Numbered from the stretch's first letter, positions 19,901 to 28,361 are shown. The stretch is 64,000 bases of DNA from Caldilineae bacterium (GCA_020634625.1 JACKBJ010000006.1:112129-176128), one strand, 5' to 3'. The notes: generated by a model from the letters alone, not told the origin. Made by a program: numbers and translations.

Positions 19901-20988
19901 TCCTGACGCTGAGCCCGGGCGAGTCGGTGGCCTTCGACCCGAACACGGTGGTGGGCCCGGACTGGTTGGGCTCGGCCTGGATCCGGGCGACGCAGCCGCT
20001 GGCGATCGTGGTGGACGCGAAGGGGACGAACCACTTCACGGCCTACACGGGCGTGGCGGCGGACGTGGACGACGCGGGGTACACGGCCGGCAACCAGGTG
20101 AACTTCGCGCCGCTGATCTACTCGGAGTACCAGGGCTGGGACACGGCGATCCAGGTGCAGAACCTGTCGGGCGTGGTGAACGCCAAGGTGAAGGTGTACT
20201 TCCTGGACCGGAGCGGTGACGTGATCACGACGCTGGTGGACTGGATCTGCCCGCGGGGCAGCCAGACCTTCTTCCTGCCGACGATCGCGGCGCTGGGCGG
20301 CAACTGGGTCGGCTCGGCGCGCATCGAGAGCCAGAGCTGGTGGGCGCCGGGGACGAACCCGATCGACTACCCGAAGATCTCGAGCGTGGTGCTGCTGGAG
20401 AAGTGGAGCGACCCGGCGCGCACCACCCGTCGCGAGGCGGTGGCCTACAACGGGCAGACGGAGTGCCTGCTGTACGACTGGCAGGTCGGCTCGGGCAAGG
20501 GCGGGACGCAGTCGGGCTCGGCGGTGTTCGCGGTGCCGATGCTCTCCAAGGGCAACCGCGGGGTGAACTCGGAGCTGGCGATCACGAACCTGGTGGCCAA
20601 GCCCGGCTTCACGGACTTCGCGATCTTCATCTACGACCAGAACGGGCTCCTGGACTTCGTGTGCCAGAAGCTGCACGACCGGCAGGTGGAGTACATCGAC
20701 CTGGCGACCTGGGGCTACGTGCCGCCGAACTTCCTGGGCAGCGCCGTCGTGAGCGCGACCTTCTGGGAGCATGACGTCTTCGACCCGAGCGGGAACTTTG
20801 TCCGCAACCTGGTCGGTCTCGGCGGCGTGGTCGTCGAGCGGATCGGGGTGCGCCAGGGTGAGCCGGACGTGCCGGGCGACGAGTCGAAGGCCTTCGAGGC
20901 CGCGCCGATCTTCGACCACTTCCGCAACGAGGACCGCGATCGCGGTGCCCCGCCGATCTGTCCCGGGCAGCCGGGCTGGAATCCCTAG
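13993..20988 (+). CDS. giant secreted DUF11-repeat surface protein (2331 aa)
   Basis: A clear signal peptide (IAICTLGLVALALAWTPTSA) is followed by about eleven DUF11-type beta-sandwich repeats. Each opens with a strand such as ADLAVIKTHKPDPVVAGE and contains the hallmark (N/D)xGPSxAxxVxVxDxLP, for example VVNNGPSNAKNVSVADQLP. DUF11 domains are common in large bacterial and archaeal cell-surface proteins. The last 610 residues (from about 1723) are a different region of four roughly 110-130-residue modules starting RIALPIL, YYAPLIF, NFAPLIY and FAVPMLS, each followed by an xxxQNxG-like strand. There is no LPXTG, TM helix or PEP-CTERM, so anchoring is unexplained. AGGAG lies upstream of the ATG. 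It is paired with the next gene, which has the same C-terminal region. A shift to G-ending Val/Thr/Ala codons occurs after about position 16300. Confidence 0.9.
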   Translation: MNRPAQIAICTLGLVALALAWTPTSAAPLGPLSAATSQALAASPLDRTVVDATEPVADGRPASPDATSADLSIRIVPQKAAGGSQPNAGSLGSDQSDPPPNTVWAGNEIVYGVVVSNSGPDSATDVVVTVDLPLGVRYLADTGGCVRTGLNPAGGDRLRCELGTLARFDVIEFEVKTRVDPTLVRNEPTGTKVVTAEVSVTSATGDPNLQNNSDEASCFVQDLADLKVTKLVEPTTTVRAGDTFTYTIFVDNFGPSAARNVTITDTLLSSANVSIQSCAFSVSQGGGSITQFTCTTGNLVSTQFGSDIGTMRTNFVEPLSPQSQGRLRASFRLKALQAMDVTNTVRVTANTPDPDMANNMAMSGIAVTATADLVLTAPCDPDSMRAGESTTCTFRVTNNGPSRAEGTRIELTVPAVFEVLTLSGTRPGGAAGCNAGTVGDPGDPASCDFGRLGMGQSGTMVIELRSRPDAVTDNVSDRLDVQIDAVARSTTFDPNLANNFGFEPVELRAEADLRLQKFAVGIPLAGREFHYEYQVHNEGPSVARDVTLRDFLPRELVFLSAQVDLEGAAGGVPLACDVTVGSNALFCPLGDIPPTDGTPVYVFVNVRIPSSVPGGTFLTNSADLFLTDTPDPDTQNNTADVNVLVRSEAELAVVKTASDLNPAAGEQLMYTVSVTNNGPSDAFDVEVTDQLPQGFNYVADSDHCVEAPVGSGSLTCRPAGSDPTWILPAGQTVTFDILVELDQSVIKDEQRTNEACAFAENAGEVEACGDVTVRIDRVADLRIRKFGKPDNTVRAGEPLTYTLFVDNLGPSFTTPVVVTDTIISDKPFYLLGIEPDLTHQYAVVCRYESRDPFSDLVLFSGEVPPGIAAPIGPLPGNLTVTCNNASGGGMQVFGPSNDPANGPGRWMVNIAVMSNLTSSINNLATVAGPDYDPDPTNNIDETAHSIQDISDVFVDKFSFGQVTQPGCPPESVEMDGMVTAGNPLRWTIAVGNEGPSPAENMKIIDRLPKWITVTDYEVIDGAGNIVGDCQTGAPGDPLDRLTCGFGDLSPVPASATATRWINIEAMVDPGAPEGAILENDVMVMSDFLDTDNSNNFASSLTTVKTAADLAVIKTHKPDPVVAGEALRYTVTVVNNGPSNAKNVSVADQLPMQVRYLSAQTNPKSAYAASCGYNPLMRMVTCNLGTLPAGATAIFDVDVTVNPDAVPSGQAATIIDNGVMVMSDTFDPCEVNNSFVDRTNVRRQSSVKVAKSDSPDPVLAGTEVTYHIRFDNGGPSTATNVVVRDQLPAGLSYVRCEPADPANQVTCVNLGGGLVEVTEIKQAGAVVWNNTQGTLLNDLNPGEAYSFDLVAFVSEGYVLDGLGDLGPGTCRALADAARYPHFAFDRATVSALTSNANIGECTRVDAAADLQVEKTDLVDLGLGPENAYLACDQVAPGGMITYTLTVTNHGPSDAAEVVLTDYLPEEFLAVDPAQVLVQVLDGEGVVEEVRDDGRITVVLGNDPARLGVRAGQDQLGRINDGESASVVIAVMVRRDAPCGGIVRNEAVVTTRRNDTLWPPLGGFGSTRTPTADPEPANNGVTETTTIECPSVKVTKTVSYDGTCPGVAYPTVLPTGVPVTFCFEVTNTGTTYLDEIQLTDTLDTRTTMPTVIFTDTIRFGRDPKVPVAPGETVKRQVTVPSLYKECGTATDTVVVVANPVNSGRTDLPCLPLVSDSDTRNINIPCAGVDWRIALPILESNEGAECEAWLQVQNVGDVDTKAVLVVWGDPGFCPPQSAGPLKVECTGLLRPGSAWSFAAGQMPAGARSAIAYAMNAQDVVADFDGNNRLFADVVCGALFDYIVGDHDRWATFDRAYRLGDLWRGPRDFSGQQLVLDFGAHQGEPLTVSVNRSCPDAGDPNAKSNAAYTGLSRDQMGVRDPYSGAYMYYAPLIFASNAGLNTTLYLQNLGEECSSLEIWLKGQDNCLRPIIGDILTLSPGESVAFDPNTVVGPDWLGSAWIRATQPLAIVVDAKGTNHFTAYTGVAADVDDAGYTAGNQVNFAPLIYSEYQGWDTAIQVQNLSGVVNAKVKVYFLDRSGDVITTLVDWICPRGSQTFFLPTIAALGGNWVGSARIESQSWWAPGTNPIDYPKISSVVLLEKWSDPARTTRREAVAYNGQTECLLYDWQVGSGKGGTQSGSAVFAVPMLSKGNRGVNSELAITNLVAKPGFTDFAIFIYDQNGLLDFVCQKLHDRQVEYIDLATWGYVPPNFLGSAVVSATFWEHDVFDPSGNFVRNLVGLGGVVVERIGVRQGEPDVPGDESKAFEAAPIFDHFRNEDRDRGAPPICPGQPGWNP

Positions 20989-21040
20989 GACGGAAGCGCG
21001 CGGGCGTCGTCAGGCGGCCAGCTCGCGCGGATGACATCCG

Positions 21041-21075
21041 ACGAAGCCCTGCGGCACCGGGCCGCAGGGCTTCGT
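21041..21075 (+). terminator. hairpin terminator after the first DUF11 gene
   Basis: A perfect 14-bp stem (ACGAAGCCCTGCGG with its complement) encloses a 7-base loop, 53 bp past the stop at 20988. The tail is GGGTTCTC, so the U-tract is weak, as often seen in GC-rich genomes. Confidence 0.75.
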
Positions 21076-21124
21076 GGGTTCTCCCGGTTGGCCGTCGATG
21101 CTGCAGATTTTACAGACCCGCGCC

Positions 21125-21154
21125 GTATCGAAGCGCTTCGATACACGTTATAGT
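21125..21154 (+). promoter_or_regulatory. 20-bp perfect palindrome plus -10-like box before the second giant gene
   Basis: GTATCGAAGCGCTTCGATAC at 21125-21144 is a perfect 20-bp palindrome, as expected for a dimeric repressor or activator site. It is followed by ACGTTATAGT, whose TATAGT at 21149-21154 is a good -10 box. The element lies about 140 bp before the ATG at 21294 and matches 13792-13820. The palindrome would overlap the -35 region, which suggests regulation by an unknown DNA-binding protein. The rest of the 305-bp intergenic region 20989-21293 holds only the terminator and the leader. Confidence 0.6.
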
Positions 21155-21293
21155 GGCAGGCAATCCGAATACTCCGGGGGTCGTGCGCGTGCCGCTCGGC
21201 CCCTGTTGCGTGGGCCTGACCGTGTCAGGGAGGATACGGAGGGCCCTACGACCCTGTCCCCGTGCTCTCGAGCCGCGTCTGCCAAGGAGTCTC

Positions 21294-24200
21294 ATGATGC
21301 ACTTCCTCAAGCCAAGGAACCTGCGACGGATCGGCGCCACCGCAACCCTGTTGCCGCTGGCGCTTCTTTCGTTCGGAAGCGGTCGGGCGCTCCAGCCCCG
21401 TCCGGTCGACGCCGCGGCGATGCTGCGGGATGCCTCGAGCCCGTCGGCCGCCGAGGCACCCCTGGCGCCCCAGGCGCTGGACTCGGTCATCACCGTCACG
21501 ACCACCAGCCAGGAGGTCAACTCGGACGGCAACTGCTCGCTGCAGGAGGCCATCTACGCGGCCAACTTCGACGAAAACAAGGCCATCGATCCGACCAACC
21601 TGGGCCAGAAGATCACGACGGGCTGCGCCGCGGGCAGTGGCGCCGACACGATCGTCCTTCAAGCCGGCGCGGTCTATCAGGTCTCGGGCTTCGTGCAGGA
21701 CCCGTTCAACCCGGCCGGCATCACGGCCACTCCCTCGATCACCTCGACCATCACGATCCAGGGCAACGGCGCACGACTCGAGCGGGTCGGCGGCCTCGAC
21801 ATCCGGGCCTTCATGGTCAACCGTGCGCCGAACGAGGTCTCGCACGCCGACGGCAGTCTGACCCTCCAGAACCTGCACATCAAGGGCTTCCGCTCCAAGG
21901 GCGGCAACGGCTCGGACGGCGGTGGCGGTGGCATGGGGGCCGGTGGCGCCGTGTACATCCGCGGCGGCACGCTGATCGTGGACAACAGCACCTTCGAGGA
22001 CAACAAGGTCACCGGCGGCAACGGTTCGGCCGACCTGACCAGCGTCGCCGGCGGTGGTGGTGGCGGCCTCGGCGGTAACGGAGGCAACGACGTCGTCTTC
22101 GGCGCCGGCAACGCCGGCGGCGGCGGCGGCGGCGCCCGGGGCAACGCCGGCGATGGCGCCAACTCGGGCGGTGGCGGCGGCGGCACGGCCAACGACGGCG
22201 TCAATGGCGCCGGTTCGGGCGTCGGCGGCAACGGCGGCTTCAACTGCGGCGGAAAGGGCGGCGACGACCTCGGCGCGCCCGGCTCGGCCAACGGCGGCTC
22301 GGGCTTCTGCGCGGGCGGCGGCGGTGGCGGTGGTGCTCGGAACGCGGGCGTCGGCGGCGCGGGCGGCAGCGGCAACTACGGCGGCGGCGGTGGTGGCGGC
22401 GGCGCCTCGCAGTCGACCAACGGCGGCAACGGTGGCAACGGCGGCTTCGGCGGCGGTGGTGGCGCTGGCGCCAATGCCAACAGCAACGGCGGCAACGGCG
22501 GCTTCGGCGGCGGCGCCGGCGCGCGCGGGAGCGGCAGCGGCAGCCATGGCGCGGCCGGCTCCTACGGTGGCGTCGCGGGCACCAACATCGGCCTGCCGAC
22601 TGGCGGCGGCGGCGCCGGCCTAGGTGGCGCGATCTTCAATGACAACGGCCGCCTGACCGTTCGCAACAGCACCTTCGCTGCCAACGCCGCCAACAGCGGC
22701 AACGGTGGCGGCGGCACGGCCAGCTCGGGCATCGGCTTCGGCGGCGCGATCTTCTCGCTGCGGGGCAGCACCGACGTGCGCCACTCGACCTTTTCCGGCA
22801 ACACGGCGTCGGGCTCCAGCGGTCCCAACGCGGGCGGCATCTATGTGGCTGCCGTCGGCGGCGACGCGAACCTCACCCTGCGCAATACGATCGTCCACGG
22901 CAACAGCGCCACGTCCGGCGAGTGCGTGACCTTCGCCGAGGACGATCGCACGGTCAACGCGGGCGGCGCCGGCAACCTGGTCGGGAAGAACGCCGGCTGC
23001 CCGGGGGTGGTCGCGACGGCCGACCCGCTCTTGGGCCCGCTCCAGGTCAACGCACCCGGCAACACGCCGACGATGGCGATCGGCCTGGTCAGCCCGGCCT
23101 ACGACGCGGCCGATGACGGATCCTGCCTGGACGCCGATCAGCGCGGCGTGACCCGGCCCCAGGGCGATGCCTGCGACATCGGCGCCTTCGAGGCGCTGGT
23201 GGCCGACCTGTCGATCAGCAAGACCTGCCACGCGCGCGACATCGCTGGTCGCATCGACGAGGACGTCATCTACGCCGGTCAGCAGTGGATTTGCGACATC
23301 GTCGTCCGCAATCCCTCGAGCGTGCCCCTGTCCGACTTCAGCGTCATCGACTCCGTGCCGGCGGGCGCGCGCTTCGTCGCGCACACCGCCCAGGGCGATG
23401 CCAACGGCGGCGGCAATCCGGCGGTCTGCGCGCCGCTCCCGAAGAACGGCCCGGCCGACGTGACCTGCACCGGCCTCGACGTGGACCGGTACAGCTCGGT
23501 TCGCTTCCAGCTGGCCTTCGTGGTCGATCCATCGTTCGTGGCGGCCGCGCCGACCGGTGAGCTGCCGATCAGCAACACGGCCTGCCTCGCCGAGATCGGT
23601 GGCGTCATCGACCCGAACCCCAACAACAACTGCGCGACCGACACCGACCTCGTGAAGGACCTGGCCGACCTGCGGATCAGCAAGTACGTCGAGCCGGTCG
23701 GCTCGGTGCGGGCGGGCGACACCTTCACCTACACGATCTTCGTGGACAACCTCGGCCCGAGCACCGCGCGCAACGTGACCATCACGGACACGCTGCTGTC
23801 GAGCGCCAACGTCTCGATCCAAAGCTGCGCCTTCTCGGTCTCGCAGGGCGGGGGCTCGATCACGCAGTTCACCTGCACCACGGGCAACCTGGTCTCGACC
23901 CAGTTCGGGACCGACGTCGGGACGATGCGCACCAACAAGCTCGAGCCGCTCACGCCGACCAGCCAGGGCCGCTTGCGCGCCTCGTTCCGCCTGGTGGCCA
24001 AGCAGAACATGAAGGTCACCAACACGGTGCGGGTGAGCTCGCTCACGCCCGACCCGGACATGAGCAACAACTTCACCGACCTCAACATCGACGTGACGGC
24101 GGTGGCCGACCTGCAGACCTTCGCGACCTTCGGCGCCGAGGTGCAGACCAACGGCCTGCCGGGCAAGATCATCGACACCAACGCGCTCCTCGCGATGCCC

Positions 24201-27200
24201 GACCCGGCCTGCTGCAACTTCGGCGGCACGACGGTGACGGCCGGCCGGCGCATCCAATGGGACGCCAGCACGACCAACAACGGTCCGAGCCGGGCCGAGA
24301 ACGTCCGGATCGAGGTACTGCTGCCCTTCGGCACCAGCCTGATCGAGAACTCGCTCACCGCTGTGCAGAACGTCGGCCAGGTGCCCGGCCGCTGCTACAC
24401 CGAGGCGGCCGGCGAGCTGCGCAGCAAGGTGATCTGCGAGTACGGGACGTTGCAGCCGGGCAAGACGGGCTCGCTGCGCTTCCTGTTGCTGGTCGATCCG
24501 AGCCTGGCGGCCGGCACCCAGCTCTCGATCGACACGCGCAGCTCCTCCGAGAGCTTCGACCCGAACACCGCGAACAACATCGCCGGCATCCAGTTCGACG
24601 TCAACACCTGGGCCGACATGTCGATCAGCAAGACCTCGGTCGGCCAGCGCATCATCGGCTACGACGCGGTCAACGGCCGCTTCATCTACCAGGACACGCC
24701 GGGCCAGGTGACGGCCGGCCTGATCCTGCGCTACGAGATCGCGGTCCAGAACAACGGGCCGAGCGACTCGCAGAACGTCACGGTCAAGGACACGCTGCCC
24801 GCGCAGGGCCTCGTGACCCTTCTGAGCGCGGACGGCGCCGACTGTCGGCCCGACGCGGTGAACCAGAACATCCTGTACTGCTCGCTGGGCACGATGGCGG
24901 CCGGCGAGCGGCGCAGCTTCGACCTGTACGTGCGGGTCGACCCGGCCGTGGCGCAAGGCACGAACCTGACCAACACGGCCGAGGTGCTGCAGGCGCCGGC
25001 CTCGCCGCCGGCCCAGCCGCCGGCGCTGCCGCCGGGCGTGCCGCAGCTGCCCCTGACGGCCGACCCCTTCCTGGCCAACAACACGGCCACGGCGCAGACG
25101 CTGGTGACGGCCGTCTCGGACGTGGGCGGCCCGGGCGGGCCGAGCCCGACCGACAACAGCATCGTCAAGGTCGATCTGCCCGGCCGGCCGGACCTCGACA
25201 TGCCGGTGGAGCCCGACCGAGCGATCGCCGGCACGGAGCACCGCTACCTGATCCGCTTCGGCACCGTCGGCCCCTCGAACGCGGTGGGCGTCACGGTGAT
25301 CGACCAGCTCGACTTCAAGCAAGCCGGCATCCCCGGCGAGCGCTTCCTGCGCTGCGAGTCCTACGACGGCGTCTCGACGGTCAGCTGCAGCTACAACGCC
25401 GTGACCAACCGGGTGCAGCTGCAGAGCTACACCGATCCGGACGGCTCGGCCTTCATCGCCGGCCAGGGCGTCCTGGTTCCCGGCAAGCCCTACGCCTTCT
25501 ACCTGGTGGTCGAGGTGGACTCGGGCTACGTGCTGGACGCCGACGACTTCATCGCCCGTGACACGGTGACGGCGGCCACGACGACCAACGACCCGAACCC
25601 GGTCAACAACGCCGACAGCGAGGACACGCGGATCATCGCCGAGGCTGACCTGTCGATCGCCAAGACCGACATCTTCGGCACCGACCCGGACAACGGCTTC
25701 CTGATGTGCGACCCGGTGGTGCCGGGCGGCATGATCCAGTACACGCTCACGGTGAACAACGCCGGCCCCTCCGACGCGGCCGACGTCTACGTGGTCGACC
25801 AGCTGCCGGCCGAGTTCGTGGCGGTGGATCCGGCCCAGGTGCAGGTGACGGTCTCGGCCGGCGAGGTGGTCGAGGTCCGCGACGACGGGCGGATCACGAT
25901 CCGCCTGGGCGAGGATCGGAACAACCAGGGCGCGCCTGAGCTGGGGCGCATCAACGAGAGCGGTGCCGAGACGGTCGAGGTCGGCGTGATGGTGCGCCGC
26001 TCGGCGCCCTGCGGCCAGGAGGCCGAGAACCACGCCTACGTCGAGACGCGGCGCAACGACGCCGATTGGCCGCCCGACGCCTCGGCGCCGCCGGCCGGCG
26101 GGCCGCGCACGCCGACCTTCGATCCCGCGACGGCCAACAACGCGGCGGTCGAGACGACCAGGATCGAGTGCCCGAGCATCCGGGTCAACAAGACCGTCAG
26201 CTACGACGGGACCTGCCCGGGCGCGGACGTCACGACCATCAACGACACGGGCCAGCCGGTGACCTTCTGCTTCGAGATCACCAACACCGGCACGACCTAC
26301 CTCGACACGATCGTGGTGACGGACACGCTGACCAGCAAGACCCAGATGATGACGGTGGTCTTCAGCGACACGATCACCAGCGGGGCCGATCCGAAGGTGC
26401 CGGTCGCGCCGGGCGAGACGGTGAAGCGCCAGGTGACGGTGCCGCACTTCAGCAAGGAATGCGGCCGGGTCACCGACACGGTGCAGGTCTCGGCCAACCC
26501 GGTCAACTCGGGCCGCACCGACTATCCCTGCCTGCCCCTGGTCGCACACGCGGACACGGCGGTGATCGAGGTGCCCTGTGCCGGGCTGGACTGGCGCCTG
26601 CAGCTCCCGATCCTGGGACCGGGCGACTGCGAGAGCTGGATCCAGATCCAGAACGTGGGCAACGCGCCGACGATGGCGATGTTGGTGGCCTGGGGCGAGC
26701 CGGGCTTCTGCCCGCCGCAGGCGGCCGGTCCGCTGAAGGTCGAGTGCTCGGGCCTGCTGCGGCAGGGCAGCGCGTGGACGATGTTGCCGCCGCAGATCCC
26801 GAACGGGGCCAACAGCGGCGTGGTCTACTCGCTGAGCGCCGACGAGGTGCTGTCGCCGCGCGGCGGCATGATGGAGTTCGGCCGCATCATCTGCAACGAG
26901 GCCTTCTTCCAGATCGTCGGCGACGACTTCGCCTGGGCGGAGTTCGACTCGGCCTACCGCCAGCGCCGCGTCTGGCGCGGCTTCGACTTCGGTGCGCATC
27001 CGGGCGAGCCGCTGGTGGTCAGCGTGAACCGCAGCTGTCCGGACGCGGGCGACCCGAACGCGCGCTCGAACGCGGCCTACAGCGCGATCTCGAGCGACAT
27101 GGAGGGCGCCTACGATCCGGAGAGCGGCGGCTACGCCTACTACGCGCCGCTGATCTTCGCGTCGAACGCCGGCCTCAACACCAGCCTGCACATCCAGAAC

Positions 27201-28361
27201 TCGGGTAGCCTGTGCACCTCGCTCGAGGTCTGGCTGAAGGGTCAGGACAACTGCCTGCGGCCGATCATCGGGGACATCCTGACGCTGAGCCCGGGCGAGA
27301 CGATCAGCTTCGACCCGAACACGGTGGTCGGTCCGGACTGGTTGGGCTCGGCCTGGATTCGCTCGACCCAGCCGCTGGGCATCGTGGTGGATGCGATGGG
27401 CACGAACCACTTCACCAGCTACAACGGGACCACGGCCGACATCGACGCCTTGCACTTCAGCTACGGCAACCAGGTGAACTTCGCGCCGCTGATCTACTCG
27501 GAGTACCAGGGCTGGGACACGGCGATCCAGGTGCAGAACCTGTCGCCGGTGATCAACGCCAAGGTGAAGGTCTACTTCCTGGACCGCTCGGGCGACGTGA
27601 TCACGACGCTGGTGGACTGGATCTGCCCGCGGGGCAGCCAGACCTTCTTCCTGCCGACGATCGCGGCGCTGGGCGGCAACTGGGTCGGCTCGGCGCGCAT
27701 CGAGAGCCAGGACTGGTGGGCACCGGGGACGAACCCGCTGGACCACCCGCGCATCGCCAGCGTGGTGCTGCTGGAGAAGTGGAGCGACCCGGCGCGGACG
27801 ACGCGACGGGAGGCGGTGGCCTACAACGGGCAGACGGAATGCCTGCTGTACGACTGGCAGGTGGGCGCCGGGAAGGGCGGGACGCAGTCGGGTTCGGCCG
27901 TGTTCGCGGTGCCGCTGCTGTCCAAGGGCAACCGGGGCATCAACTCGGAGCTGGCGATCACCAACCTGGTGGCCAAGCCGGGCTTCACGGACTTCGCGAT
28001 CTTCATCTACGACCAGAACGGGCTCCTGGACTTCGTGTGCCAGAAGCTGAACGACCGGCAGGTGGAGTACATCGACTTGGCGACCTGGGGCTACGTGCCG
28101 CCGAACTTCCTGGGCTCGGCCGTCGTCTCGGCCACGTTCTGGGAGCACGACGTGTTCGACCCGAGCGGCAACTTCGTGCGCAACCTGGTCGGCTTGGGCG
28201 GCGTGGTGGTCGAGCGGGTCGGGGCACGGCAGGGCGAGCCGGACCTGCCGGGCGACGAGAGCAAGGCCTTCGAGGCGGTGCCGGTCTTCGACCACTTCGG
28301 TCCGGAGAGCCGCCTCGGGGCGGCGCCGCGCTGCCCCGGGCAGCCGGGATTCAACCCCTGA
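21294..28361 (+). CDS. giant secreted beta-helix/DUF11 surface protein (about 2355 aa)
   Basis: AAGGAG precedes the paired ATG codons at 21294 and 21297. After a signal peptide, residues about 65-630 form a CSLQEAI-type beta-helix domain. It is interrupted at about 200-440 by an extraordinary Gly/Asn/Ala-rich stretch (GGNGGFGGGGGAG-type repeats) and ends with NTIVHGNSATSGECVTF and a DQRGVTRPQGDACDIGAFE motif typical of polymorphic beta-helix proteins. About seven DUF11 repeats follow (for example YEIAVQNNGPSDSQNVTVKD). Then comes the four-module C-terminal region of about 595 residues, shared with the preceding gene and nearly identical in its last 230 residues. No anchor motif is seen. Likely roles are adhesion or an S-layer or sheath; there is no enzymatic signature. 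Confidence 0.9.
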   Translation: MMHFLKPRNLRRIGATATLLPLALLSFGSGRALQPRPVDAAAMLRDASSPSAAEAPLAPQALDSVITVTTTSQEVNSDGNCSLQEAIYAANFDENKAIDPTNLGQKITTGCAAGSGADTIVLQAGAVYQVSGFVQDPFNPAGITATPSITSTITIQGNGARLERVGGLDIRAFMVNRAPNEVSHADGSLTLQNLHIKGFRSKGGNGSDGGGGGMGAGGAVYIRGGTLIVDNSTFEDNKVTGGNGSADLTSVAGGGGGGLGGNGGNDVVFGAGNAGGGGGGARGNAGDGANSGGGGGGTANDGVNGAGSGVGGNGGFNCGGKGGDDLGAPGSANGGSGFCAGGGGGGGARNAGVGGAGGSGNYGGGGGGGGASQSTNGGNGGNGGFGGGGGAGANANSNGGNGGFGGGAGARGSGSGSHGAAGSYGGVAGTNIGLPTGGGGAGLGGAIFNDNGRLTVRNSTFAANAANSGNGGGGTASSGIGFGGAIFSLRGSTDVRHSTFSGNTASGSSGPNAGGIYVAAVGGDANLTLRNTIVHGNSATSGECVTFAEDDRTVNAGGAGNLVGKNAGCPGVVATADPLLGPLQVNAPGNTPTMAIGLVSPAYDAADDGSCLDADQRGVTRPQGDACDIGAFEALVADLSISKTCHARDIAGRIDEDVIYAGQQWICDIVVRNPSSVPLSDFSVIDSVPAGARFVAHTAQGDANGGGNPAVCAPLPKNGPADVTCTGLDVDRYSSVRFQLAFVVDPSFVAAAPTGELPISNTACLAEIGGVIDPNPNNNCATDTDLVKDLADLRISKYVEPVGSVRAGDTFTYTIFVDNLGPSTARNVTITDTLLSSANVSIQSCAFSVSQGGGSITQFTCTTGNLVSTQFGTDVGTMRTNKLEPLTPTSQGRLRASFRLVAKQNMKVTNTVRVSSLTPDPDMSNNFTDLNIDVTAVADLQTFATFGAEVQTNGLPGKIIDTNALLAMPDPACCNFGGTTVTAGRRIQWDASTTNNGPSRAENVRIEVLLPFGTSLIENSLTAVQNVGQVPGRCYTEAAGELRSKVICEYGTLQPGKTGSLRFLLLVDPSLAAGTQLSIDTRSSSESFDPNTANNIAGIQFDVNTWADMSISKTSVGQRIIGYDAVNGRFIYQDTPGQVTAGLILRYEIAVQNNGPSDSQNVTVKDTLPAQGLVTLLSADGADCRPDAVNQNILYCSLGTMAAGERRSFDLYVRVDPAVAQGTNLTNTAEVLQAPASPPAQPPALPPGVPQLPLTADPFLANNTATAQTLVTAVSDVGGPGGPSPTDNSIVKVDLPGRPDLDMPVEPDRAIAGTEHRYLIRFGTVGPSNAVGVTVIDQLDFKQAGIPGERFLRCESYDGVSTVSCSYNAVTNRVQLQSYTDPDGSAFIAGQGVLVPGKPYAFYLVVEVDSGYVLDADDFIARDTVTAATTTNDPNPVNNADSEDTRIIAEADLSIAKTDIFGTDPDNGFLMCDPVVPGGMIQYTLTVNNAGPSDAADVYVVDQLPAEFVAVDPAQVQVTVSAGEVVEVRDDGRITIRLGEDRNNQGAPELGRINESGAETVEVGVMVRRSAPCGQEAENHAYVETRRNDADWPPDASAPPAGGPRTPTFDPATANNAAVETTRIECPSIRVNKTVSYDGTCPGADVTTINDTGQPVTFCFEITNTGTTYLDTIVVTDTLTSKTQMMTVVFSDTITSGADPKVPVAPGETVKRQVTVPHFSKECGRVTDTVQVSANPVNSGRTDYPCLPLVAHADTAVIEVPCAGLDWRLQLPILGPGDCESWIQIQNVGNAPTMAMLVAWGEPGFCPPQAAGPLKVECSGLLRQGSAWTMLPPQIPNGANSGVVYSLSADEVLSPRGGMMEFGRIICNEAFFQIVGDDFAWAEFDSAYRQRRVWRGFDFGAHPGEPLVVSVNRSCPDAGDPNARSNAAYSAISSDMEGAYDPESGGYAYYAPLIFASNAGLNTSLHIQNSGSLCTSLEVWLKGQDNCLRPIIGDILTLSPGETISFDPNTVVGPDWLGSAWIRSTQPLGIVVDAMGTNHFTSYNGTTADIDALHFSYGNQVNFAPLIYSEYQGWDTAIQVQNLSPVINAKVKVYFLDRSGDVITTLVDWICPRGSQTFFLPTIAALGGNWVGSARIESQDWWAPGTNPLDHPRIASVVLLEKWSDPARTTRREAVAYNGQTECLLYDWQVGAGKGGTQSGSAVFAVPLLSKGNRGINSELAITNLVAKPGFTDFAIFIYDQNGLLDFVCQKLNDRQVEYIDLATWGYVPPNFLGSAVVSATFWEHDVFDPSGNFVRNLVGLGGVVVERVGARQGEPDLPGDESKAFEAVPVFDHFGPESRLGAAPRCPGQPGFNP

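Noticed and set aside
13774..20919. A minus-strand open frame of about 2380 codons antisense to the first giant DUF11 gene
   Set aside because: It has no ribosome site, signal or domain, and its Arg/His/Val-rich composition is what the complement of GC-rich coding DNA gives. The plus strand has clear DUF11 motifs.
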